Assembly (NCBI GenBank): GCA_029959195.1
Contig: CP114123.1
Span: 1,550,001 to 1,614,000, forward strand
Source of the DNA: Dictyophora rubrovolvata
Lineage: Eukaryota; Basidiomycota; Agaricomycetes; Phallales; Phallaceae
Direction of reading: 5' to 3'
DNA: 64,000 bases
Shown one piece after another: positions 21,793 through 33,135 of the stretch; the first letter of the stretch is position 1, and every line of letters starts with the position of its first letter. Below the pieces are notes generated by a model. It saw only the letters and a list, made by a program, of their open reading frames with translations. It was not told where the DNA came from and did no database searches. The position numbers and the translations under genes are program-made.

Positions 21793-23246
21793 CTAGTTCC
21801 TTCTGGTCCTTTTTTCAACCTTCCTTATTGTGCATTTCACTTTACTGACAATGAAAGATGCATTTCCCTTGCTCAAGAAAAATGGGTGTTCTGTAAAGTA
21901 TGCCTCTTCTTTACCTTTGAGATCATTGAGCTGATAGAAATTGTTCACTTGAAGATCCTCTTTGAAAGTATGAAGGTTCCAGTAAGGATGTTTATTTGCA
22001 AGATCTTCCATAAAAACCGCTAGCTCAGGATAGCTATATCCATATATCTTCTGAATCACTGTTATATGTCTCAGATGATTCAATGGCAGCCAGTTTTCTT
22101 TTCCGAGAGTTAGCACTGCTCTGAGGCTCCGCATTCTTGTCTAGCTCAGCAAACATTGTCTTCACCACAACCATTGCTGTTGCAAGCTGCTCAGGAACAA
22201 CTATTCGTTATGCTACCTGGTGGTGCAGACTGTATGTGGCATGTATTATCATGATCTGGTTGTTTGGTATGGAATTCCTAGAATAGTTTGCCCCTTGGAG
22301 GAGTGTCATAAGTCACTCCCCACAGTTTCATTGCCTGAAAGTGTATGATCATTTGAAAAAGGGTAAGTAAGCTATTCATATTCAAAAATAACCCTTTACC
22401 AATGCATTTGCCCACTCATTCAGTTGAGTAGACAAAAGAAGAACATATGTGCCGTGTTTGTTGACTTTGCAAACTCTGTGGCAGTAGTATGTACCAGACA
22501 TGTTCTGAGCATCTTCTTGAGCTGAAGATACTCTTCCAACTCCTTTTCTGACTGTTTTTCTTCATCAGGGACATCAGCACATTCTTCGTCATCTAGTGTG
22601 TCTAGATTCAAGAGCCAATCCTTCTCCTTCTTTGGTTTCACCTTCTTTCCCTTCAGCACATCTTTTTTTATATCAACACCATTTTGTGCTTACAATGAAT
22701 CCAAATACTACTTGCATTATAAGTTTATCTCTATAAATCAAAGTTCCTCATACCTTTGAATCTAGAATTATTTGAACTGAGATGACAGTACTCTTCTTCT
22801 TCAGAAGTTGGCATGCTGATATGATCAAGGTACTCCAATCCTCTTCACACAAAAGTTCGACTGTAGCATTCCCTGTTCCAGCATTTTGTAAGTGAGGTTT
22901 GGCTTCCATGTTATATCTTTGCATCCCATCTGCTCATGAATTTGTATAATAGCCTCAGTATAATCACACTTGAATGGCACCTATGCTTGTCGTGAAAAAT
23001 TGTTCAACCCAGATGGAATTGTAAATAGAAGGGCTTTTGAAAGGTAAGTAATAATCATCTGAATTGATATTTGAACTTACTGACAATGTCTTCCAGAGCC
23101 GGTTCAGATGCAGGTGCCAATTTGGTAGATCTGCCCTGCTTTGCCTTCACATCCCTTTTCATGACTAAATCTAGTTCAAACTCTTCTAGGGAACTTTCTT
23201 TATCACTGCTATTGACCAAATTCACACCATCAATATGGGCCGACAT
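21793..23246 (-). pseudogene. Multicopy agaricomycete protein (Ubl-like / CysHis / SAM-like), copy 2, decayed
   Basis: Read leftward from 23246: an acidic N-terminus (SSDKESSLEEFELDLVMKRD), a Ubl-like region ending LLCEEDWSTLIISACQLLKK, a basic linker (KGKKVKPKKEKDW), a Cys/His block (YYCHRVCKVNKHGTY), WGVTYDTPPRGKLF, and a C-terminal SAM-like unit in 21793-22134 (PELAVFMEDLANKHPYWNLH ... FFLSKGNASFIVSKVK). The linker and Cys/His block are in different frames and a stop interrupts KLF, so it is a pseudogene, though the 113-codon C-terminal unit is still open. The same order as copy 1 supports a true family. Function unknown. Confidence 0.6.
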
Positions 23247-23315
23247 GTTGCTTATCCTATTGAGTGTGCATCGTTCATGTTGTTTGTATCATTTGCACCA
23301 TCCAATCCTGTCCCT

Positions 23316-23610
23316 GTTAGGGCAACTCAGGGCACACACCTAGAGGAGGGAAAACCTAAGAGAAAAAGCTTAGGGATCCTCCTCTAGGGAAAACAACTAT
23401 ATATATGCGAGTACAGACACTTGATTGATCCCCATGGGATCCATGGTGATAACAAATGAAAATGAGAGAATGAGTTAAAAATGAGAAATAGTCAGAAATG
23501 AAGAGAATGAGAAAATGAGAAAAGATGGAATAAACATAGAGAGAATATGAATATGGGAAAATGGAAAGAGTAAATGATACATCACTAAGTGTCACTAGCA
23601 TACCATGACA
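23316..23610 (-). mobile_element. LTR family L2, reverse, both termini present
   Basis: TGTTAGGGCAACTCAGGG ... TAGCATACCATGACA with the hairpin (23339-23390). 295 bp. Flanks GTCCC and ATCTA do not match, so the copy may have been rearranged. Confidence 0.75.
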
Positions 23611-23745
23611 ATCTAAATGAGGGAATTTGAGTAAGTTGGTAGTTGGCTTTCTAGGAAGGATGGATTTGAATGTCCACTTTTGGGTAGTCAACCCAATCAC
23701 CAAATGGGGAAGGTTTTGGTTTGCAACACTGTAAACAGCCTTAGT

Positions 23746-23963
23746 GCAGATATGTGCTGGTCCTGGCCTTTAGCCAGGGCCTAGGCCATGGTACTGATGG
23801 GAATGAGTGCTCAGCACCTGTTAAAGGGAGAAGTGGGAATACCTTAGGGAATGAGGAACATGAGAGAGGAGATAAGATACAAGAAATATGGAAATAAATA
23901 AAATAAACAGGAACTGGTGATAAATGTAGAGAAATAAGGGGGCAGTACTAGCATACCCTGACA
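23746..23963 (-). mobile_element. LTR family L1, reverse, truncated at an M3 junction
   Basis: The minus strand from 23963 starts TGTCAGGGTATGCTAG and runs to GGACCAGCACATATCTGCAC, where it meets TAAGGCTGTTTACAG, the end of an M3 MITE. The same LTR-MITE junction occurs at 24845-24862. Confidence 0.65.
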
Positions 23964-24292
23964 ATAGTGAGGCAATTGCAAGTGAACATACCTTTTTGAG
24001 ACCAAAATATTTATTAATCACTTGGGTCACTTGATAAATAGGATGAGAAACCTTACCAATGTCATTCAAGACTTGATAGAGGTAAGTAATTCATATCACA
24101 GATTTAGTCAGGCAAACTTACCAGCAGTCAGACATTAAATTTTGCCAGTTAAATCAGAAGGAATAGAATACAGAGCCAGAATATAACAAAGATAGATAGA
24201 TAGATAAATAAAAATAAAAAGATCTAAAGATAGTCAGTTAGTCAGTAAGGATACTAGTTAGCTAGTGAAATGGGCACTTCTTTCCCAGCCTT
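23964..24292. other. Spacer with a GATA-type microsatellite and a short coding-like stretch
   Basis: The reverse strand has LYQVLNDIGKVSHPIYQVTQ (about 24000-24070), which looks coding but is not recognised. A GATAGATAGATAGATA run lies at about 24190. Confidence 0.3.
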
Positions 24293-24318
24293 TGTTAGGG
24301 TGACTTAGGGCACACATC
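24293..24318 (-). mobile_element. LTR family L2, terminal scrap
   Basis: TGTTAGGGTGACTTAGGGCA is the reverse L2 3' end, cut by the L1 copy that starts at 24319. Confidence 0.5.
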
Positions 24319-24521
24319 TGTCAGGGTATGCTAGTGCCATCTTCTCATTTCTCTACATTTATCATCGGTTTCTGTTTATTTTATTTATTTCCATATTTCT
24401 TGTATCTTATCTCCTTTCTCGTATTCCCCATTCCCTCTGTATTCCCACTTCTCCCTTCAACAGGTGCTGAGTGCCCATTCTCATCAGTACCATGGCCTAG
24501 GCCCTGGCTAAAGGCCAGGAC
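24319..24521 (+). mobile_element. LTR family L1, interrupted by an L2 solo LTR
   Basis: TGTCAGGGTATGCTAG to AAGGCCAGGAC. After the inserted L2 the L1 sequence resumes at 24840 (AGGACCAGTGCATATCTGCAC) and is cut again by MITE M3 at 24861. Confidence 0.7.
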
Positions 24522-24844
24522 TGTCATGGTATGCTAGCGACACTTTCCGTTTTCTGTTTTCCTGTTTTCCCATATTCACACACACTCTATGTCTATTCCA
24601 TCCTTTCTCACTTTCTTATATTTCTGTCTATTTCTCATTTTCAGCTTGTTCTCTCGAATTTGGTCAAAGACCGAATTCTCGTTCTCACTTGTCTTCATTT
24701 GTTATCACCACGGATCCCATGGGGATCAACTGAGCACCTGTACTCGTAGATATATAGTCATTTTCCCTAGAAGAGGATCTCTAAGCTTTTTCTCTTAGGT
24801 TTTCCCTCCTCTAGGTGTGTGCTCTGAGTTGCCCTAACAAGGAC
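24517..24844 (+). mobile_element. Solo LTR, family L2, with 5-bp target duplication AGGAC
   Basis: The LTR proper is 24522-24839 (318 bp, TGTCATGG...CCCTAACA). AGGAC precedes it at 24517-24521 and follows at 24840-24844. The hairpin lies at about 24768-24816. This is the best reference copy of the L2 family. Confidence 0.85.
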
Positions 24845-24860
24845 CAGTGCATATCTGCAC

Positions 24861-25184
24861 TAAGGCTGTTCATGGGTATGAACCTGTGGGTTTGGGTACC
24901 TGTTTTTGGGTACCTGTAGTTACACACACCCAGACCCGCACCCTTGTGAGTTTCTCCCATGGGTACCCATGGTTTTAAAAGCCATACCTACACCCACAAA
25001 AAACATGGGTTTTTGCAGGTACTTGTGGGTTTCTCTATAAAAATTGACTAAAAACTGAAGTTCGCACCTGCAGGTTTTGTGCAAAACCCAGACCCAGATT
25101 CACAGGTTTTAAGCAAAATTAAACCCATGGGTTTGGGTACCTGTGATGGGTATCCAGGTATAGCCATACCCTTGAACAGCCTTA
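24861..25184 (+). mobile_element. MITE M3, full-length reference copy
   Basis: 324 bp flanked by TA, with inverted ends AGGCTGTTCATGGGTA and its complement TACCCTTGAACAGCCT. Non-coding; dominated by GGGTACC/GGTACCTG words arranged in both orientations, so the single strand can fold extensively. TA duplication and inverted ends fit a Tc1/mariner-mobilised MITE, but other superfamilies are possible. Confidence 0.8.
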
Positions 25185-26165
25185 ATTGATACAGAGATGT
25201 GGGGTGAGTATGGAAATAACCAGAATAGGATCAGACTTCCAGATTAGGAAGGTGTGGCATGCGGAGTGTGACAATGGGACACTTATAAATTGCTTTTCCT
25301 TTTGTTCAAATAGAGTTTTCTCAGTACAAAGAAAAGGCTGAAACTTCTAAAGCTGTTAAATCTTGATTGTTGTAATGTCCATGTAACTGATATATATATG
25401 TATACAGCTAGAAAAATTGTTGCTTGTAGACTTCAACTTAAATTTGACTTTAAATTTGACTTCAGAATGACTCAAAAATGACTTAAAAATGACTTGAAAG
25501 TGATACCAGACGAGGTGATTAACATCAGATTATTGTCAGATCAATGTCAACAAATCTGTGAAAAAATTGGAAAAAGTCAAGTTTTTTGCATTTTTCAACT
25601 TACAACACTTTTCAAAAGCTAAGGCAGGTGACTGTTTTTGAAATATCAGATTTTTTAAGGCACTCAACACAATTGACTCCCAACAAATATGGGCAAGTGC
25701 TAGATAAAGGTTATACAATTCCATTGCAATCAAAAGTAAGCAATTATCTTACAAAGTGCTTGAGAAATCCTTGTTCTCAGGTGGGAAATTTCTTAGCCAA
25801 CCCACCTTAACTTTTGAAAAGCACTGTAAATACAACTAACATTTGACTTAGTCCGACTAGAGTTCAACTTAAGATCTTTACGGAGAGTATTAGTGAGGGG
25901 CATAATAAGTAACGAAACATTACACATGATGGCAGTTTGCACCATCATGGCTGAGACTCCAGGCGCCTCTAGTGTGTCCGACTGTACTGTGTATTTTGCT
26001 TTAACATCATGGAATGACACACGTCGTTGCAACAGACAATCCTGACTTGTATATAGTGCTCCGTCTCATTATAATCTAGCTGACAATTTCAACGAAATAA
26101 ACCAATGAATTTATAATGATTAAAATATCTCTGCTGCAATTTAGTCGGCAACTTGTCCGCTGAAG
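25185..26165. other. Boundary between the repeat nest and the host genes
   Basis: At 25235-25272 there is a last scrap shared with about 17466-17500 (GGAAGGTGTGGCATGC). Beyond it come tandem TGACTT words (25436-25500) and AT-rich DNA; I see no gene or recognisable element up to the porin stop codon. Confidence 0.5.
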
Positions 26166-27457
26166 CTAGGTATCGAAGCTTAAACTCATGCCCACCTGAA
26201 AAACCGATAGGCTGAAATCAGAAGACGATATGAACATGATTGAGCTTACGGTATGTGCGGCACCAGGGGCCATGTCATTCAGCTTCTGTGTATCTATACC
26301 AACACCCAAGCCAAGTTTTACACCGTGTCTAGAACATAGTTAAACTTGGTTGAACGATCTAGTTATTATTTCTATACCTTATTGTTTGATGATCTAGCGA
26401 AAAGTGAACAAAACCTTCCTGCCACAAGCTTAAAAACACTCACAGGAAAGGGATGTAAAGCCAGTAGAGTTGATCTGTACACAGGTACAATCAACGCGAT
26501 GGTTAAGAATTTATGTAAAAATACGGACCTTGCCTTTGATGAAGGCGGCAGAATCGAGGTAACTAAACCGGAATGTCAACAACCCTATGAAAACAAGAAT
26601 AATTATTTCTTACGCTTTTGTACCAACTTCTAAACTAACGACCGAAGGATTTTTGCTATCATATACAGCCCGCGCTGCAGCTTCGACATCCGGACTGACA
26701 CGGTGATAATAGTTTGCAGCATAGGACTTGCAATTGTTGAGCGCTAAAATGGTCGCAGAATACGTAGGAGCATTGAAACAAGTTCCAAAGCCGTAGCGGA
26801 CAATCTTCCCCTCCCCTACGTTATAAGATGCTTCAGCAGCCAGCGCGACACCATTGTACCCAAAAACAGTGTCGACAGTGCAAGTGGGTCCCTTGAAATT
26901 CAGCGTTAGACATGTAACGACGGCGTAAAAATACAACACTATACCTTCAAGGTGTCAATGCTAATTTGAGAGTTAACACCAGATTGCTTATATGTGGCAG
27001 AAACCACGGCTCCCTTGGACATCTTCTCTGGTTGCAATGATGTATTGACTTGGAGCTTGAGACCTTGGGTGATATAGTTATCTAATTCAAATGATGACTT
27101 GAGCTGGTTTGTGGTCGTCCAGTTTTGAGTCAACGTAAGGCCCTTCTTGACGTCTATGAATTTGGTTTCAATATCACCCGTGATATAATTTTTTACGTCT
27201 CGATCCCCAGTAACCTAACGGATTGATTAATTGTGTTCATGATATTACTAATGGTCACGACATACTTTGAAAGTCACTGGGCCGGGTGTCTTGATTTTGA
27301 CCTCAAGGCGCGCACCAGATGGATATTCCTTCGAAAGGAGATCATTGGAACTTTTACCCAAGTCCTACAACACGACGTCACGATGCTCCCATGGCAGAAG
27401 AAAGTCAACCAAAACTCTTACTTTCCATGATGGGGGCACAGGTTGTGGTAGTGACAT
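26166..27457 (-). CDS. POR1: Mitochondrial outer-membrane porin (VDAC)
   Basis: Voltage-dependent anion channel: a beta-barrel carrying metabolites and ATP/ADP across the mitochondrial outer membrane. Eight exons: 27457-27422, 27364-27266, 27214-26945, 26891-26614, 26562-26529, 26474-26440, 26328-26250, 26195-26166, giving about 286 residues, the usual length. Recognisable family blocks are MSLPQPVPPSWKDLGKSSND, YPSGARLEVKIKTPGPV, GLTLTQNWTTTNQLKSSFEL, DTVFGYNGVALAAEASYNV, FIKGKINSTGFTSLS and LGLGVGIDTQKLND, ending VGMSLSFDT. Keeping frame after SLS requires the donor GTGTTT at 26439 rather than the better-looking GTGAGT four bases upstream. The start is the only ATG fitting the conserved N-terminus. 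It shares a 168-bp divergent promoter region with PPWD1. Confidence 0.95.
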
Positions 27458-27625
27458 CGCGAGTATACACGGTGAAAGCTGACGACAAGAAGAGTGGTTT
27501 GCGGAGCGGAGAAGCTGAAAATTTTTTCTAGTCACACAGAACCGGAAGTTGCCGGGACGCACGTGCTTTCTCCAAACGCTCTAGCCTTAAACGCCTGCGA
27601 TAAATCTACATGCCATTCACGAGGA
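27458..27625. promoter_or_regulatory. Divergent promoter region, porin / PPWD1
   Basis: 168 bp between opposing start codons must hold both promoters and 5' leaders. No clear TATA box; inferred from gene layout only. Confidence 0.5.
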
Positions 27626-30176
27626 ATGTCAGAAAACAGCAATCCCGTTTTAGGTAAACATGGTCGAGGTGAAACTGAGCCGTATGATTTGAGTAACGAA
27701 GCAAACGAGCATTCTCATCAGTCTAGCGAAGATGAAGGAGATATCGGACCCATGCCACTTCCCGAAAACGGGGGGATAGGTGTCAGGAAGAAACGGAGAG
27801 GTAGTTTTTGAACAAAACTTGTCTTTGCTCGTCCTTTCAATGATGCTTGATTTTATTTAGTATTACCGCATGAAAAACTTTTTTTGGAGCATCTTCCTAG
27901 CGCGGACCGCTACTACAAAAGTTTTATGCACAGGGATGTTGTCAATTTCGCCGTAGTCACAAAGTCTGTTGTTCTTTTCTTTCCCTATGTAATATTTCCT
28001 GACAGTGTTACGGTGCAGGACCGACTTTATTATTACAACCTCCGTAGATGGCCATCTGAAATTATGGAAAAAGCAAGATAATGGGATTGAATTCGTCAAG
28101 CACTATCGAGCACATCTTGCCCCTATAACTGGCGTTGCCACGAGTGTAGATGGGACTCTTTTTGCTAGTGTCGCAGAAGATGGGTCGGTCAAGGTGTTTG
28201 ATGTAATAAACTTCGGTACGATTGATCCTATGTTTCCGTCTTCGCCAATATTCTGTTTACCTTTTAAAGACATGATTAATATGTTCGCCCTTGATTATCG
28301 CCCTTTGACTTGCTGTTGGGTGCATCGGAAGGGACAAGCACAAGCTATGTTAGCCATGTGAGGTTTTTCCGCGTCACAGACACTCTGTCAGAAGGCTAAC
28401 TTGAAACGCGCAGATCAGATGCTAATAGTAACGTGATTCGTATTTATGATGCTCGTGATAACGGCAAAGAGTTACATTCGATCGACAAGATACATAAAAA
28501 TCATGTGCATATAATATCGGTATGCCCATTTTTTTTCATATAGAGTATCCTTGCTAACTATTTGATGCAGTATTCAGATCGCTACGATGCAATTGTTTCA
28601 GTCGATGAAAGCGGTTTCGTCGAGTATTGGAGACCGAGGGAACCATGGGATGCACCTTCTGATATCCCTGGACTTTGGAAATTGAAAAGCGCCACTGATC
28701 TCTATGAGTTCAGAAAGGTATGAGTAATGGCTTTTTCTCCATAACTTAGTTAATATCATGTAGACGAAAAACGTACCAACAACGCTCAGCTTCTCACCCG
28801 ACTCGAGTCACTATGCCATATTCTCTATGAGTGATCGACAAATACGAATCTTCAATTTTTTGTCTGGCAAGATAACTCGCAAGTACGACGAATCACTTGC
28901 AGCAATTCAAGAAATGCAGCAAACGGGCAATGGCGTATATAGGTTGGATGATATGGAATTTGGTCGTCGTCTAGCTGTCGAACGCGATTTGGAGAAAGAA
29001 GGGGAAGGCAAAAAAGCAGCAAGCACAATGAACCTCATCTGGGATGAGAGTGGTAATTTCATTATGTATCCTACATTACTTGGGATTAAAGGTAGGACAA
29101 GGGAAGTTAATACGCTTTCATTAATAAAGCTCATCCATTGGACCTTAGTTGTCAACGTTCTAACTAATCGAGTTGTGAAATTATTAGGAAAGGATGAAAC
29201 CTGTCGTTGGCTGAATTTGAGCATATATCAAGGTGCACCGGCCCAGCGTGGGTTTAAGACTGCTGTATGGTTTCTTTAAGTCCTTCAGTTATCTGTTTTG
29301 ATCTTTAGTAGGCTATGGCAGCCTCAGCAAATCCTATTCTCGCTGAGAGGGAGACGCGAGATCCGACGTTATTTTGTACGGCATATAAACGTCAAAGATT
29401 TTATTTGTTCACACGTTCTGAACCAGAGTATTATTATTATTTTCCTCATTATTGTACGGCGTGTCACCTAATGCGGGTTTTTACATAGAGACAGCAAAGG
29501 GAGCGATCGAGACGTCTTCAATGAGAAACCTACACGCGAAGAACAGACACTGGCCCTCTCGGAGCCCGTCCAAAACACCGGCTTCTCACGTGTGGCCAAT
29601 TCTGCTATCTTACACACCAACGAAGGCGATATACACCTAAGACTTTTTCCAGATAAGGCTCCTAAAGCAGTAGAAAATTTTGTCGGTCATGCCAGGTCAG
29701 GATATTATGAAGGTGTTATATTCCACCGCGTTATTCCAAAATTTGTATGCCCCGATTTTTGTCATTTCTGTATCGTTCGATTTCAAATCATTCGCTATTC
29801 TAGATGATTCAAACAGGGGATCCATTAGGCGATGGCACAGGAGGAACTTCAATTTGGGGACGAGATTTCGAAGATGAGTTTAGTGACGATCTTAAGCATG
29901 ATCGGTATTGGTTTCTAGCATCCTATATTCAATGACTGCCGTCTTACCTATTGCTGCAGTCCTTACACCGTCAGCATGGCTAATGCCGGTCCCAACACGA
30001 ATGGTTCCCAGTTTTTCATCACCACCACTGCTACGCCATGGCTCGATCAAAAACATACAATTTTTGGACGTGTTGTACAAGGACTGGAAGTCGTTCATAA
30101 GATTGAAAATACGCGTACAAATAAGGCGGATAAACCGTATGAAGATATCAAAATCATTAACGTAAACGTGTCGTGA
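27626..30176 (+). CDS. PPWD1: PPWD1-type WD40 and cyclophilin peptidyl-prolyl isomerase
   Basis: A nuclear, spliceosome-associated cyclophilin. The start [14 protein letters not shown] precedes an acidic segment ([18 protein letters not shown]) and the signature [22 protein letters not shown]40 blocks follow: [69 protein letters not shown] and [20 protein letters not shown]. The C-terminal cyclophilin (from about 29600) has [72 protein letters not shown] and [12 protein letters not shown], so the catalytic Arg (FHR), Phe/Gln and the substrate-binding Trp (WLD) are present. More than ten short introns; total about 650 residues, as in homologues. It converges with alpha-actinin, only 62 bp separating the stop codons. 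Confidence 0.95.
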
Positions 30177-30238
30177 CAGTAGGAAGAATATTTATTCATT
30201 TGGCAATGACTACAAAAGGGTTTTTTATAAAAGGGGTT

Positions 30239-33054
30239 CTATATGAAAACATTGCTAAGCCAAGACTCAAAATCTAGCTGCTCCTCGTTCAGTCGAGGCA
30301 TTGCTTGAGTAAGGTATTCGATAGATCCAGTCGGAATAAGAGCTTGACGTAGATCAAGTTCTGTAACAAAGGGCTGTATGAAGCATGAATATAAAAAAGA
30401 TTGAAGCAAATCAAAATAAAGAATAACCAACTTTATCTTTTGCAATACTGCGAAACGCATCGCGAAGTTGATCCGGGGACGTTTGATCTTCCATGATATC
30501 TACCTAAATGGCTGTGAGGTGATAATAGAAGCTAAGATAAAGAGGGCGGATGTACCAATAAATTGATAAAAGCTTCATATGTAACAGCCCCATATTCCTC
30601 TATCAAATGAGCGTAAATAACGACAAGGTCATTATCCTGTTGGATGGAAATCAACAAAGGACAAAATATGACGCATGAAACTTGTCTTGCAGAGTAGACT
30701 ATGCCGAGACTGGCCAGTGCGGCAGCCATCTCATCTAAATCTAATGTGTTTGACTCGTCACGGTCAAAATACCTGAAGGTACTTTCGAACTGTTCCAGCT
30801 GAGCTGGAGTCAGATTAGACATATTTCTGGATATAATCTAGGAACGTCTCAAGGATCTGACTAAGAATGATAAAGTTCATGGTCTTGCGCTTACTTGATT
30901 TTCTAAAAAGGCAATCTTTTTGGCTACAACCTGCCGTACCAACTGCAATTCGAACTGCAAGTCCTGAACAGTGAAGATGGTATAATCGTTTTCTTCAATA
31001 TTGGCATCTTTACAATGGCTCTCCATTGCAATTAAATTTTTCAAGTCATCTTCGAAGGGAGTTAGCCTTTCCTGGATTTGTCTGATTTGTTCCTGCTGGG
31101 ACTAAAAGGTCATAAAGTCATAAGCCTGTATTTCTGAGTGAGACAGACATGTAAGTACTTCCAGAGGTCCACCTAAAGCAGATATATCAGATGAGAGCGC
31201 GCGTAGACGTCGCTCGAAGGCATTGGCCAAGTCAGCGAATTTCTGCCTTAATGATTCTTTGATACTAGAAAAAGACAAGTGGATACATAATTCCCTTCTT
31301 TTTAAAAAACAGCGCCATAACTTACTTTCTTATTTGTGCGTTGATCGCTCGAGATCGTCGTGCCTCTGCAGCAAGAAGGTCGTTCCATGCAGCTGCGAGA
31401 TCCTGCAGAGATACTGTTTTTTTAAAAGTTGAAATCCAGGAGAATTGAGAAACGAATCTAACGGATATACTCAAACCAGACTGCGGTGTCCATTCTCTCA
31501 GACCATAGGTCTTCAATTTGATTTGTATGTTACCAAAAAGTGTTGATAGATCCTGACGCTCCGTTACCCAATCACGTTTGACCGTTGACTTATAATCTTG
31601 AAATGAAGCCAGCTGTTCCTTCGCATCCATGTAAGTACCTTCAAAAGTCGCTTCAAGCCATTTCGATTGGGTAGTCGAAAGGGCAAACAGAAGCTTAAAA
31701 CGTAAATAAACTTGTAGTTTCTTATATTTCACTTTATACGCACTGCGCGTGCACGCCGCTCATAATCATTTTGACTAATCCAGATTGACTGCATTAGATC
31801 CGCAAATTTCGCAACACGACGAGATACTGTTTCGGCTTGATCTGTGAAGGCGGCGGTGAGATTGAAATTCCATCTTTCATAAGCATTATGGACCTTGAGA
31901 AGAAAACGCGTGAAAGAACGAGGCTATGTATGTCATAACGCTTTTTTCGTCCGGTTTCGCACTATCGCACAAGTCCCTCACTTCGAGTAATTGCTGATGG
32001 TGTAAGGACATGACCCAGGGCTTCAGACGGAATAACTTAAAAAACGTACGGGAATATTCAAATGTGTTTCTGCGATGGCGAATGCCATTTGTGTATTCTC
32101 ATATCTGTTTTCCTGACAAAAATGATCAGATACATTCGCCACAAAAAAAAAAAAAAACTTGTGGCACCTTATCAAGACCGTCATAGTCTATTAAGTCAGG
32201 TCGATGGGCATGAATAAGAGCGCAACTATGATATTCTTTAGCATATTCCGCAAGACGACCTATTTGAACACCTTACAGAGCCAGACCATCTCTCCAGCTG
32301 TATGAAAAGTCTTGCACGTCGACCTCGGAATATGGCGCAGTTTTACGTTGACACCACAAAAGAAGGCCTTCCTTTGCCGATTGACCCTCTTCACTGAATA
32401 AACTAAGTGTCCGAGGCGAATGTACGCATCATAATGCATGTATTCACCTGATATCAGCAATAGTGAACCTAAGGATCAGGGTCCAAATCATTCCTAATAT
32501 TAGTTTTAAATTCCCGTCCATAATGTCTGAAAATTATCCTTCAGTTTCAGGTAATAATCGCGCTGTCGCAACTGTCTCGCCTTCAGGTCCGATGTTAGTT
32601 AATTTAACCCCCCTGCTTGCTATAAAATCGAGGGCCTTGGTAACGTTTTCGGCTTTTTGGACGCGCATTCGTGGATTCTTATTATATCTGCCTAGAGAAA
32701 CATCCCCTACGTTGAAAAGGAATTTATGACCTCCAGGATAGTCGTCGACATGTCAAAGACGATTTACCCATGACTTCCTAACAGAAACCACTTAGTTTAT
32801 CTAACAACTATAGGCAAAGAGGAAGAAAGGCAAGATGAGGAGAGAATACCATTAATTGAATCAGGCGAATGCCGTCCGAAAGATCTTTAACGAGAGAGGT
32901 GATCGGTGGGTAACCGTGCATTTCCAATTTGGTATTGAGCCTTGAGTCCTTGATTAATAAAAGAAGAGAATTTAACTATTGAGAAATTTTGTCAAAACCA
33001 TTTGCAAAAGGTACGTTCTTGGACGTCTCTCGAAAGTGCCTCTAAAGATTCCAT
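30239..33054 (-). CDS. ain1: Alpha-actinin (actin crosslinker)
   Basis: Bundles actin at the cytokinetic ring and elsewhere. The start [20 protein letters not shown] opens the first calponin-homology domain ([20 protein letters not shown], then [35 protein letters not shown]). A central coiled, spectrin-like region follows (for example [20 protein letters not shown] and [14 protein letters not shown], a block shared with fungal alpha-actinins). The C-terminus has an EF-hand whose loop [12 protein letters not shown] (about 30740) has acidic residues at positions 1, 3, 9 and 12, so calcium binding is plausible, followed by a degenerate second pair ending [11 protein letters not shown]. Many short introns. 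Its ATG lies 81 bp from that of the next gene, on the opposite strand. Confidence 0.92.
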
Positions 33055-33135
33055 TGAGAGATGCAGAATGCATGATCACAGCGCGCGTCACCCCTAAACG
33101 GATTACATAACATAACGCCCACCCACCGAGTTCTC
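33055..33135. promoter_or_regulatory. Very short divergent promoter region
   Basis: Only 81 bp separate the alpha-actinin ATG from that of the mitochondrial-like protein. Both promoters must overlap here or start within the other gene. No box recognised. Confidence 0.45.

Noticed and set aside
1-25200. CRISPR arrays or prokaryotic operons
   Set aside because: Repeats are dispersed eukaryotic elements with TG...CA or TA-flanked ends; there is no regular repeat-spacer structure.
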